This document shows, piece after piece, positions 9,434 through 17,207 of a stretch of DNA of 64,000 bases. The notes under the pieces are model-generated. The model was not told where the DNA came from and did no database searches. It saw only the letters and a program-made list of their open reading frames with translations. The DNA comes from Halobacillus shinanisalinarum. Lineage in GTDB: Bacteria; Bacillota; Bacilli; Bacillales; Halobacillaceae. Within the stretch, counting starts at the first letter, position 1. Every line of letters begins with the position of its first letter. Location of the stretch: NCBI RefSeq assembly GCF_022919835.1, contig NZ_CP095074.1, positions 3,698,001 to 3,762,000 on the forward strand. Direction: 5' to 3'. The translations under genes and the position numbers were made by a program.

Positions 9434-10951
9434 TCAGGAAGATTTTGTGATTTGATCTTTTTGGCTATTTTGTCTTTTTTTATTAACGAGCTTAATAATA
9501 AGCGGATATAACAGTGACAACAATGTAAGTATGATCAAGGTAATGCTTACTCCAGAAGAGAAGAAGATGCCGATGCTTCCATTTGATGATAATAGGGCCA
9601 TCCGAAAGTTTTGCTCCATATCAACTCCGACGATTAAGGCAAGCACAAGTGGTGCAATCGGAAAATCAAGAACCTTCATCATTAAACCGAAAATTCCAAA
9701 TACAAGGAGTAAGAAAAAGTCGATCGTTGAATAGCTTAATGTGTAGGTTCCAATAAAAGCTAACAAGACAATGATTGGGTAGAGCACTTTTGCCGGTGTA
9801 TCAAGGATTTTGACAAGCAACCCTACAAGAAGGATGTTGATAATAACTAAGGCTATATTTCCAATAAACATACTATTGATTAATGCCCAAGCTGTCTCGG
9901 GCTGTTGTTCGAATAATAGTGGGCCCGGTCTTAAACCAAGCATAATGAGCGCACCAAGCATGACGGCCGTTGTTCCGGAACCAGGGATTCCCATCGTAAG
10001 AAGCGGGATCATGGCACCTACAGAGGCAGCGTTGTTAGCTGACTCCGGCGCTGCTAGGCCTTCAACAGCACCTTCCCCAAATTCCTCGGGTTTTTTAGAA
10101 ATTTGTTTTTCGGTGGTATAACCAATCATTGATGCGATCGAACCCCCGGCTCCAGGTAGTACACCGACCAGGAACCCTAAAGGACCGCTCCGCAAGATTG
10201 GCCATTTAGATCGTTTCCATTGTTCCTTTGAAAACCAAACCTTGCCAACTTTTTTCTTTTCCTTTTTTTGTTGGTCAATGTTAAGAAAATTATAGAGAAC
10301 TTCGCCAATGGCATACACACCAATGATGACAATTAGAAAATCGATGCCCTCACTTAAATGGGGGAAGCCCATTGTAAATCGATATACACCTGTTTGGGTG
10401 TCGATACCAACTGTACTTAAGGCAAGTCCAATCATCATAGCTAGAAACCCTTTGACCATTTTTCCAATCGATAGAGCGACAATGGCTGACAGGGTGAGCA
10501 GCATTAATAGAAAATATTCTGCCGGGCCGAACTTTAGAGCAAAGTTGGCTAAGGGTTCAGCGAGAAAGATAAAACCGACAACGGCAATCATACCCCCGAT
10601 GAAGGAGGCAACAGCAGATATCGCTAATGCTTGCCCGGCCTGCCCTTTTTTCGCCATGGGATAGCCATCAAATGTCGCTGCAATCGCAGATCCATCACCA
10701 GGTGTATTGAGGAGAATCGAGCTTCGTGAGCCTCCATACATCGCACCGTAATAGATAGCCGCCATTAAAATAATCGCACTGACTGGATTCATCCCAAACG
10801 TAACGGGGATTAATACGGCAACAGCAGTCGCTGGACCTAGACCGGGAAGCATTCCGACAACAGTTCCTAGAAACCCACCAATAATAATCCACATAATATT
10901 AATAGGTTCTAAAGCAATCGAAAGTCCTTCCACAAAACTACTTACATCCAT
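9434..10951 (-). CDS. tctA: Tripartite tricarboxylate transporter, large permease TctA
   Basis: Protein of 505 aa with about twelve membrane segments. The two family repeats are marked by GMLPGLGPATAVA near residue 33 and GVLPGAGGSIASMIGY near residue 260. TctA is the ion-coupled channel of the TTT system, working with a small membrane subunit (TctB) and a solute-binding protein (TctC). All three are here in the order C-B-A on the minus strand, with 11 bases between tctB and tctA and 13 bases to tcuA, so tctB-tctA-tcuA are one transcript. GGAGG precedes ATG 10951. Import of citrate, tricarballylate or a related acid is expected. Confidence 0.95.
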   Translation of the reverse strand: MDVSSFVEGLSIALEPINIMWIIIGGFLGTVVGMLPGLGPATAVAVLIPVTFGMNPVSAIILMAAIYYGAMYGGSRSSILLNTPGDGSAIAATFDGYPMAKKGQAGQALAISAVASFIGGMIAVVGFIFLAEPLANFALKFGPAEYFLLMLLTLSAIVALSIGKMVKGFLAMMIGLALSTVGIDTQTGVYRFTMGFPHLSEGIDFLIVIIGVYAIGEVLYNFLNIDQQKKEKKKVGKVWFSKEQWKRSKWPILRSGPLGFLVGVLPGAGGSIASMIGYTTEKQISKKPEEFGEGAVEGLAAPESANNAASVGAMIPLLTMGIPGSGTTAVMLGALIMLGLRPGPLLFEQQPETAWALINSMFIGNIALVIINILLVGLLVKILDTPAKVLYPIIVLLAFIGTYTLSYSTIDFFLLLVFGIFGLMMKVLDFPIAPLVLALIVGVDMEQNFRMALLSSNGSIGIFFSSGVSITLIILTLLSLLYPLIIKLVNKKRQNSQKDQITKSS

Positions 10952-10962
10952 TTGATCACCTC

Positions 10963-11412
10963 CTAAGGTAAACTGACTCCAAGTAATACACTAAATGCAT
11001 ACCATGAAATAAATGAGAAACTAATAGTAACAATGATATTAACCAGCCATTTTTTCAGGCCATTAATATAAAAGAGAAGGGCACCTAAGTAAATGATGGT
11101 TGAGAATAGGAAACCGATGCGGTCAAAAATTAAGGCATAAATCCCACCGAACAGGAGAGTAAATCCAATCAATTTAGGTGTTCTTCCAGAAAGGATCTGT
11201 TTGATATATTCATTTTCTTTATGAAAGTTCTTCAGTTCTTGAAAGAAATAAATGACACTAAAAATTAACATGATGATACTTAATCCTGCCGGAAAATAAA
11301 TAGGTGCATTTGGGTTACCTAAGTTCGCCTTTGGTAGATTGAGTGAGGCGATTAGGAAAACGATACTGAATATAATTAAGAAGGTAGGGACGCCCATTTT
11401 AATGGTTTTCAC
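10963..11412 (-). CDS. tctB: Tripartite tricarboxylate transporter, small subunit TctB
   Basis: Protein of 149 aa with four hydrophobic segments (around residues 6-24, 38-58, 78-112 and 118-145), the usual size and layout of TctB. It is the short membrane partner of TctA. The sequence is poorly conserved across the family, so position between tctC and tctA is the main support. AAAGAGGTGAATAGTTAGTG precedes ATG 11412. A hairpin lies between it and tctC and may lower expression relative to the binding protein. Confidence 0.9.
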   Translation of the reverse strand: MKTIKMGVPTFLIIFSIVFLIASLNLPKANLGNPNAPIYFPAGLSIIMLIFSVIYFFQELKNFHKENEYIKQILSGRTPKLIGFTLLFGGIYALIFDRIGFLFSTIIYLGALLFYINGLKKWLVNIIVTISFSFISWYAFSVLLGVSLP

Positions 11413-11442
11413 TAACTATTCACCTCTTTTATTAGAAATAAA

Positions 11443-11473
11443 TGCCTGCTGCCATATACTCCGACAACAGGCA
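11443..11473 (-). terminator. Hairpin between tctC and tctB
   Basis: GCCTGTTG and CAGCAGGC form an 8-bp stem on the minus strand, with only a weak T-rich tail (ATTTATTTC). It is likely an attenuator or mRNA stabiliser that lets tctC be made in excess, as is common for binding-protein genes placed first. Confidence 0.5.
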
Positions 11474-11484
11474 ATATCCATTGA

Positions 11485-12462
11485 TTAGTTAACTAATCCA
11501 GAGTCTTCTATGAGTTGTTTGTATAAATCATGCTGTTCTTGTAAAAAGGCTTTTGTTTCTTCGCTATTTTTGTAAAAACCTTCCCAGTCATTGTTTTTTA
11601 AGACTTTCTTCCATTCTTCTGTTTCTACCATTTTGCTTAATTTCTCATCCCAGAAAGCAATTTGTTCTTCTGTCATATCAGGTGGTCCCATCAGACCTCT
11701 CCAGTGAGGGAAGACCAAGTCGACTCCTTGCTCTTTCCAAGTCGGTACATCTTCGATTCCTTCGATTGGTTTCTCAGAGGACACGGCTAAAATCTCAAGT
11801 TTGTCAGCAATGTGCTGATCTTTTACTTCAGATAGTGAGGTAGTTACTGCGTCAACATGACCACCAAGCAGGGCTGTTACGACATCTCCGCCACCCTCAT
11901 AAACAAGGAAGTTCAACTTGGAGGGGTCTATGCCATATTCGCTGGCAGCTTGGACGATCGAGAGGTGGTCATCATTTCCGAGCCCAGGGCCTACACCGAT
12001 TTTGATAGAACTAGGATCTTTCTTTAATGCTTCCATGAATTCTTTAGCTGACTTAAATTTCGAATCTTTAGGAACAGCAAGGGATTGCCATTCTGTGGCT
12101 AGTGTAGCGATTGGAGTGAAATCTTTGTAAGTCAACTCACTCTGACCCAGAAGATTGTTTGTTAACACTAGGCTTGAGTTAACAGCTAGGGAGTGGGCAT
12201 CCTGGTTTTCTAAGTATTTCCATCCAACTTCTCCACCGCCGCCTGGTTTATTAATGACATTAATGTTCTCTTCAACCAAACCTTGTCCGGAAAGAACTTT
12301 TTTAAGTGAACGTGCAGTTAAGTCCCATCCGCCGCCTGGTGAAGCGGGTGCTACAATCTCAAGATTTTTGGTAGGATATTCCTGACTGCTTGAAGCATTT
12401 CCTGAACAGGCTGTCATCAAGAGAAGAAGTAATAATAGAGGAATCATTCCAAACTTTCGCAT
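11485..12462 (-). CDS. tctC: Tripartite tricarboxylate transporter solute-binding lipoprotein TctC
   Basis: Protein of 325 aa. It has a lipoprotein signal, a hydrophobic stretch of leucines ending at the lipobox LMTAC (lipidated Cys near residue 19). The mature part starts YPTKNLEIVAPASPGGGWD, the hallmark of the Bug/TctC family, with P-x-G-G-G-x-x-D binding the carboxylate. AAAGGAG lies 8 bases before ATG 12462. It is the first gene of the transporter operon and has a cre box about 110 bases upstream. The adjacent two-component system probably controls it. Confidence 0.95.
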   Translation of the reverse strand: MRKFGMIPLLLLLLLMTACSGNASSSQEYPTKNLEIVAPASPGGGWDLTARSLKKVLSGQGLVEENINVINKPGGGGEVGWKYLENQDAHSLAVNSSLVLTNNLLGQSELTYKDFTPIATLATEWQSLAVPKDSKFKSAKEFMEALKKDPSSIKIGVGPGLGNDDHLSIVQAASEYGIDPSKLNFLVYEGGGDVVTALLGGHVDAVTTSLSEVKDQHIADKLEILAVSSEKPIEGIEDVPTWKEQGVDLVFPHWRGLMGPPDMTEEQIAFWDEKLSKMVETEEWKKVLKNNDWEGFYKNSEETKAFLQEQHDLYKQLIEDSGLVN

Positions 12463-12569
12463 ACAAACACTCCTTTAAAATTTTTTAGTCTAGCCTCACC
12501 TAACAGTACTGTGTTTATAAACGGTGTGAATGACTAATTAAATTCATCTTACCCTTACAAGTAAATCAG

Positions 12570-12583
12570 TGTAAACGTTTTCA
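12570..12583. promoter_or_regulatory. Catabolite response element (cre) upstream of tctC
   Basis: TGTAAACGTTTTCA fits the CcpA site consensus (TGNAARCGNWWWCA) at every position. It lies about 110 bases before the tctC start, in the gap between tctC and the response regulator gene, so glucose repression of the transporter operon is the likely meaning. Confidence 0.75.
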
Positions 12584-12604
12584 AAATAATGTGTTTTATA
12601 TAAT

Positions 12605-12641
12605 TAAAAAACATTTTGTGCATTAAGTTCACAAAATGTTT
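12605..12641 (-). terminator. Terminator after the response regulator gene
   Basis: AAACATTTTGTG and CACAAAATGTTT form a 12-bp perfect stem; on the minus strand it is followed by TTTTAATT. It lies 17 bases after the response regulator stop, so the two-component genes are transcribed apart from tctCBA. Confidence 0.8.
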
Positions 12642-12657
12642 CTAGTATTTATAAGAT

Positions 12658-13347
12658 TTAATCAATTTGTTGGTTGCTGTAATAGCGACGTTCAGGACGG
12701 CCAACAATTCCATAAACTTGTTCAACAGATGCTTCATTTATCCCTACTAGATACTCCAGGTATCTTCGGGCAGTTGTTCTCGATGCACCGATTCTTTCTC
12801 CAGCTTTTTCAGAAGTGATTCCATCATTTTCCCGCATAAGAATGGTCTTTATTTTTTCTAGTGTTCTAAAGTCAATGCCAGTAGGGAGGGAAGGGACATC
12901 TTGTTCTTTTTGCCCCGAGCCAGAACCGAATACTTGTTCAAGAATGTCCTGATTGACTTCCTCCGTTGATTGGAGCATGTTTTTCTTCTTTTGATAACGA
13001 GCCAGCGATTCTTGAAATTGTTGGATCGTTACTGGCTTTATTAAGTAATCTTGCACACCATAATTGATCGCCTTTTCTAAAAACGCCTTGTCTGTTGCAG
13101 CTGTAATCATAATCATATCGACACGAGGGTGCCGTTCTCTAATTTTGTGCAATAATTCGGTTCCGAGCTCATCAGGCATATAGACATCGAGCAACAGCAG
13201 GTCGACTGAATGCTCTTCTAATAACTGCAAGGTCTCTTTTGCGTTACTTGCCTTACCTACTAACTGCATCTTTTTTTCTTTGGCTAAGAATTCCTCATGA
13301 ATTTGCGCAACCCGGAAATCATCCTCTGCAATGACTACACGAAACAT
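12658..13347 (-). CDS. Response regulator, CitB/DcuR type
   Basis: Protein of 229 aa. The receiver domain covers residues 1-118, with the acidic pair ED at 8-9, the phospho-acceptor D54 in LLLLDVYMPDE and the lysine in YLIKPVT. The C-terminal half has the helix-turn-helix TSEKAGERIGASRTTARRYL typical of CitT/DcuR-type regulators of di- and tricarboxylate uptake. It follows its histidine kinase on the minus strand, but with an unusual gap of about 180 bases that holds a repeat element. GGAGAGG precedes ATG 13347. The likely target is the tctCBA-tcuA operon next door. Confidence 0.9.
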   Translation of the reverse strand: MFRVVIAEDDFRVAQIHEEFLAKEKKMQLVGKASNAKETLQLLEEHSVDLLLLDVYMPDELGTELLHKIRERHPRVDMIMITAATDKAFLEKAINYGVQDYLIKPVTIQQFQESLARYQKKKNMLQSTEEVNQDILEQVFGSGSGQKEQDVPSLPTGIDFRTLEKIKTILMRENDGITSEKAGERIGASRTTARRYLEYLVGINEASVEQVYGIVGRPERRYYSNQQID

Positions 13348-13398
13348 CCAACCATCCTCTCCAAGGTATTTTTCTATTTCCTTTTATCCCATCTTTTT

Positions 13399-13541
13399 CT
13401 TCAAAAAGTCACCAAATAATAATGGCGAATTTCTCCGTTGCTCGGTTTTTCCGGTCCTCACGTATGAAAGGCATACGGCTTGCGGTCCTCAAAACTTTCG
13501 CGCCTCGAACTTCTTGTTTCTCATGTGTCAACTTTTTGAAC
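13399..13541. repeat. MITE-like repeat with terminal inverted repeats
   Basis: A 143-bp structured element. Its left end CTTCAAAAAGTCACCA is the near inverse of its right end TGTCAACTTTTTGAAC. Inside are two GGTCCTC/GAGGACC copies flanking a GTATG..CATAC hairpin. From memory, similar blocks recur between genes in Bacillaceae genomes. It has no coding capacity. Its right end overlaps the last codons of the histidine kinase gene and supplies that gene's stop codon. Confidence 0.6.
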
Positions 13542-15129
13542 ACACACTTTTAGGAAGGATTATTGTAAAAATGGTTCCTTCATGTTCGCGACTGCTTATT
13601 TCGATAGACCCCTTTAACATGTCCACTTCCTCTCTTACATTGGCAAGACCATATCCACGATTATCGCCTTTAGAGGAAATCCCCTTTTGAAAGATATGCT
13701 GCTCCATTCCTTCTTTGAGTCCTTTGCCACGGTCGGCAATCTCAAAAACGATATCGTTTCCTAAGTCTGTTACGAAGAAAGAAACATCCTTATTCTTTTG
13801 ATCAGAGACAGCTTCAAAAGCATTGTTGATGAGGTTCCCTAACATCACAATCAGCGGTGATAAATGAATATGCTCTGGCAATGGGTCCAGTGAACTGCCA
13901 TCTTCAATGGTGAAGTTGATTTTCTTCTCAGACGCTTTAGCGAATTTGCCAAGCAAAATTGCTTGAATTTTTTCATCGCGAATATCTTTGAAGAACATTT
14001 CGGTTACCTTCTCTTGTGTATGGGCTTCCTCTTGTATCAATTGAATGGCTTCCTCATATTTTCCTAATTGTATCAACCCTAAAATGACATACAGTTTGCT
14101 CGTAAATTCATGAGCCTGTGCTCTAAGATCCTCTGAATATTGTCTGACCTCGGAAATGGCATCAATCATCTTTTTAATCTCCGTTTTATCCCTAAAACTA
14201 ACGACAGTACCGGTTCGTTTCCCATCTTCGGTAATCGGATTGCTGTTAATAATCACAGTCTTATCCTTATATTGAAGTTCTTTATTCACTAACCCCTTAT
14301 CTGCATTAACCAAGTCAAGTAGTTTTGGTGAGGAGATTACATTATATACGTTTTGACCCTCAACAATCCGAGGTAGATCTAATAACTCCCTTGCTGAGAG
14401 GTTAATCATCGTAATTGTGCCGTAGTGGTCAAAGGCAATCATCCCTTCTTTGACAGACTGCAATACTGCATTTCTCTCCCGATATAAGGCAGATATTTCA
14501 AAAGGCTCAAGTCCAAGCGTGTCTTTTCGAATGCTTTTGGAAAGGAGAAAGCTGCCAGCAATTCCAAAAAGGAAAACAGCACCGGAAGCCATAATAATTT
14601 TTTTAATATCTGCAGCGATTTCATTATGTATTGATTCCATTTGAAACTCTACAGACACGCTGCCTTCTACTTGCCTGTAATCCCCATAATCGACGATAAT
14701 CGGTGAGATTCCTTTGAGGATTTTATGATGATCCTCTTGTGTGTGAATGACATAATTGCTTCCGAACACTAGGGCGCGGTAATAATCCTCCCTAGAAGCA
14801 GAAAAGGTAGATTCTTGACCAGAATAGCCGTAGATATCACCCGTTCGATTGGCAATTTTAATAGCTGAGGCATCCACTTGATCCCTAATCTGATCGGCAA
14901 TGTGGTTCATTTCATCTGTGGGCCTGTTTGATAGGAACGAGTCCTGGACCACAGGCATATAAGAAAGGGTTTGGGCTGTTTGAAGTGCCAAGTTTTCCGC
15001 GTTTTCAACATCCTCATTAGACTCCATATAGGCGACCATGAAGGTAACTAGACTTAAAACAAGCAATAGTAGAACGATCACTAATCCTAAGATTTTGATC
15101 TGAAGTGAAACTCTTAGAAGCTTTTCCAT
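13528..15129 (-). CDS. Sensor histidine kinase, CitA/DcuS family
   Basis: Protein of 533 aa. A first membrane helix (residues 12-33) is followed by an extracytoplasmic PAS/CACHE-type sensor (about 35-170), a second helix (about 175-195), a cytoplasmic PAS domain (about 215-320), the SpoOB-type dimerisation helix with the acceptor His in QAHEFTSKLYVILG, and an ATPase domain with NLINNAFEAV, DRGKG and NRGYGLANV. This is the classical di/tricarboxylate sensor layout. The last residues, VCSKS, are encoded by the end of the repeat element that begins at the stop, so the native C-terminus may have been slightly different. It pairs with the downstream regulator. Confidence 0.92.
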   Translation of the reverse strand: MEKLLRVSLQIKILGLVIVLLLLVLSLVTFMVAYMESNEDVENAENLALQTAQTLSYMPVVQDSFLSNRPTDEMNHIADQIRDQVDASAIKIANRTGDIYGYSGQESTFSASREDYYRALVFGSNYVIHTQEDHHKILKGISPIIVDYGDYRQVEGSVSVEFQMESIHNEIAADIKKIIMASGAVFLFGIAGSFLLSKSIRKDTLGLEPFEISALYRERNAVLQSVKEGMIAFDHYGTITMINLSARELLDLPRIVEGQNVYNVISSPKLLDLVNADKGLVNKELQYKDKTVIINSNPITEDGKRTGTVVSFRDKTEIKKMIDAISEVRQYSEDLRAQAHEFTSKLYVILGLIQLGKYEEAIQLIQEEAHTQEKVTEMFFKDIRDEKIQAILLGKFAKASEKKINFTIEDGSSLDPLPEHIHLSPLIVMLGNLINNAFEAVSDQKNKDVSFFVTDLGNDIVFEIADRGKGLKEGMEQHIFQKGISSKGDNRGYGLANVREEVDMLKGSIEISSREHEGTIFTIILPKSVCSKS

Positions 15130-15249
15130 AAGAACCTCCGTTGTTTGTCAATAAGAGTGGATCATTTGGTGTTTGCCTACTCTAGTATTTTACCAATGTT
15201 ACGAAAATTCAACAATTTTATTTTAAAAGTCTGGAAAAGCTAAAAAGTG

Positions 15250-15395
15250 GTTTGGGCAGAATCTGTTGTCATTTGGGTAGAATTGTTCTGGTTTTGGACA
15301 GAATCCTAATGATTTTCGGTAGAATCCTCGTTTTCTGGGAAGAATCACAGTTCGTTTGGGCAGAATCATTCAACTTTTGGAGAGAAACCTATTAT
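15250..15395 (+). repeat. Array of degenerate 21-bp units, AGAATC core (copy 1)
   Basis: The core AGAATC, or a near form, recurs at 15258, 15279, 15300, 15321, 15341, 15362 and 15383, that is every 21 bases (one step of 20). Each unit is about seven variable bases followed by TTTTGGGYAGAATC. Because 21 is divisible by three, a 74-codon frame runs through it with a heptad pattern (GRI-x4), but that frame has no ribosome site and I do not call it a gene. Two more such arrays lie at about 34.7 kb and, inverted, at 48.8 kb. Confidence 0.75.
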
Positions 15396-15519
15396 CGTTA
15401 TCAGGTAGTTGGTCTTTCGCAGCTTGGCCTCTGTTTTATAAAAAAAACTCATAAGGAAAGCGGCTTTATAGTATAATATGTATTGAGTACAAATAATTTT
15501 GAAACTTCAGAAATTCATG

Positions 15520-15549
15520 TTGACACCCATTTCAAATTATTGTTAATAT
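15520..15549 (+). promoter_or_regulatory. Sigma-A promoter of the aminotransferase leader
   Basis: TTGACA (15520-15525) and TAATAT (15544-15549), 18 bases apart, form a good sigma-A promoter. A start near 15556 would place the transcript just before the structured leader. Confidence 0.65.
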
Positions 15550-15566
15550 AGCTTTAAACTAATAAT

Positions 15567-15629
15567 TAACTGTCAAATCTAACAGACTCTACCTAAGAAG
15601 TAGAGCAAACCTTAGATTAGAGCCAGTTA
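15567..15629 (+). promoter_or_regulatory. Candidate riboswitch-like antiterminator leader
   Basis: The outer pairing TAACTG (15567-15572) with CAGTTA (15624-15629) extends the stem AATCTAA (15576-15582) with TTAGATT (15612-15618). This encloses a hairpin CTCTAC-CTAAGAA-GTAGAG and the joining bases CAGA and CAAACC. The strand 15624-15629 is also part of the terminator that follows, so the two folds exclude each other. I do not recognise the family. It controls the aminotransferase-permease-CoA transferase genes. Confidence 0.5.
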
Positions 15630-15679
15630 TATAGACGGGACTTCTTTGTGGATTTCTCTGTCGATATAGCTGGCTTTTT
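15621..15679 (+). terminator. Leader terminator (attenuator)
   Basis: AGCCAGTTATATAGACGGGA and the near complement TCTGTCGATATAGCTGGCT form a long stem followed by TTTTT. It lies about 120 bases before the aminotransferase start and inside its transcript, so it acts as a conditional terminator. Confidence 0.75.
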
Positions 15680-15796
15680 ACTTTCCACAAACAAGTCCCA
15701 GGTATTTTTCTCAAATGCATAGAAAGCGATTTCAGTAAATTTGTGAAAGAATCCCTCACTATGGGAGCACATTAATCTATTGAAGGAGGAATTACT

Positions 15797-17146
15797 TTGA
15801 AACAATTAATTGATTTGGACAAAAAGCATTTTATTCACCCTACTTCTTCCATTAAACAGCAACAGGAACAAGGAGCAAAATCTATTATTAAGGAAGGAGA
15901 TGGTATTTATCTAAAAGACTTTAACGGAAAGACTTTTATAGATGCCATGTCCTCCTTATGGAATGTCAATATTGGTCATGGAAGAAAAGAACTGGCTGAA
16001 GCGGCCAAACAACAAATGGAAACGTTGGCTTTCAGCTCGGCGTTTTCAACCTTTAGTCATGAACCGGCTATTCAGTTGGCAGAAAAAATCGCAGCGATCT
16101 CTCCGGGCAACTTAAATGCTGTATTTTTTACGTCTGGAGGATCTGAGTCCAATGATTCGGCCTTCAAATTGGTTCGGCATTTCTGGAAACTAAAAGGGGA
16201 GCCCCAGCGCAATAAAATCATTGCTCTTAAAAAGGGATATCACGGTGTAGCTAGCGCGTCCACAAGTGCGACAGGAATTCCTGAGTTTTGGGAAATGGCT
16301 GATTTAACGGTGCCAGGTTTTATCCATGCCGAGTCCCCATATGAACAAGGTACGGAAAAATCAATCCGTTCGATTCGTGAAAAGATTGAAAGCGAAGGCC
16401 GGGAGAACATCGCCGCTTTTATAGCAGAACCAGTGCAAGGTGCGGGCGGTGTTTTGATTCCACCTGATGATTATTTTAAAGAAGTCCGCCAGCTGTGTGA
16501 CGAATATGGAATTTTGTTTATTGCCGATGAGGTCATTACGGGGTTTGGACGTACAGGGAAAATGTTTGGTTTGGAACACTGTGGCGTGGTTCCTGACATG
16601 ATGACGTTTGCTAAAGGAGTAACAAGCGGCTATATTCCGTTTGGCGGTGTAGTGGTCTCAGATCCGATTCATAACGTGTTGAAGGAAAAATCAACGGGCA
16701 CGCTCTTCCACGGTTTTACGTATAGCGGCCATCCCACAGCGGCGGCAGTAGCTTTGAAAAATATCGAGATCATTGAACAGGAAGGCTTGGTTGCCAACTC
16801 ACAGGCCATGGGGGATGAACTGCTAAAAGGGTTTAAGCAAATGAAACAGCAATTGGATATTGTTGGCGATGTGCGCACCACTGGCCTACTTGGGGCGATG
16901 GAACTGGTCGAGGATCCTGAAACCAACAAACGATTTTCTGCTGATTTAAAAGTAGCTCCGGAAGTGATTGAGGCGCTACATGAAAGAGGGGTCATATGCC
17001 GGGCGGTGACCTACGAAGGTACAGATATTATTTGTTTTGCGCCACCGTTGATTATTAATAAAACTCAAATTCAAACATTGCTGGAAAAATTGCATGATGC
17101 GGTATTGGCTGTGCAAAAGCAGCTCGGTGACCGCGTGTCGCAATAA
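15797..17146 (+). CDS. Class III omega-aminotransferase (first copy)
   Basis: Protein of 449 aa; TTG start with AAGGAGGAATTACT upstream. PLP-dependent class III enzyme. It has SSLWNVNIGHG near residue 52, the cofactor loop TSGGSESND, YHGVASASTSATG, the Asp of FIADEVITGFGRTG, the Schiff-base Lys in TFAKGVTSGY, and HGFTYSGHPTAAA. Its closest functional classes are the taurine, beta-alanine or putrescine:pyruvate aminotransferases; sequence alone does not decide which. It has a paralogue at 29944. It is the first gene after an attenuator leader and overlaps or nearly abuts an amino acid permease, so the permease probably brings in its substrate. Confidence 0.9.
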   Translation: MKQLIDLDKKHFIHPTSSIKQQQEQGAKSIIKEGDGIYLKDFNGKTFIDAMSSLWNVNIGHGRKELAEAAKQQMETLAFSSAFSTFSHEPAIQLAEKIAAISPGNLNAVFFTSGGSESNDSAFKLVRHFWKLKGEPQRNKIIALKKGYHGVASASTSATGIPEFWEMADLTVPGFIHAESPYEQGTEKSIRSIREKIESEGRENIAAFIAEPVQGAGGVLIPPDDYFKEVRQLCDEYGILFIADEVITGFGRTGKMFGLEHCGVVPDMMTFAKGVTSGYIPFGGVVVSDPIHNVLKEKSTGTLFHGFTYSGHPTAAAVALKNIEIIEQEGLVANSQAMGDELLKGFKQMKQQLDIVGDVRTTGLLGAMELVEDPETNKRFSADLKVAPEVIEALHERGVICRAVTYEGTDIICFAPPLIINKTQIQTLLEKLHDAVLAVQKQLGDRVSQ

Positions 17147-17207
17147 GTATGTTGGTCTGCTCAAATATCCAATATGGGAGGTCATCACCATTACTGATCA
17201 AAAACTA

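Noticed and set aside
15250..15395. CRISPR-like array
   Set aside because: Units are 21 bp with a short degenerate core and 7-base spacers; CRISPR repeats are longer and near identical, with spacers of 25 or more. No cas genes are present.
15252..15476. Open frame of 74 codons with a heptad pattern
   Set aside because: It is the translation of the 21-bp array; period divisible by three creates the pattern, and there is no ribosome site.
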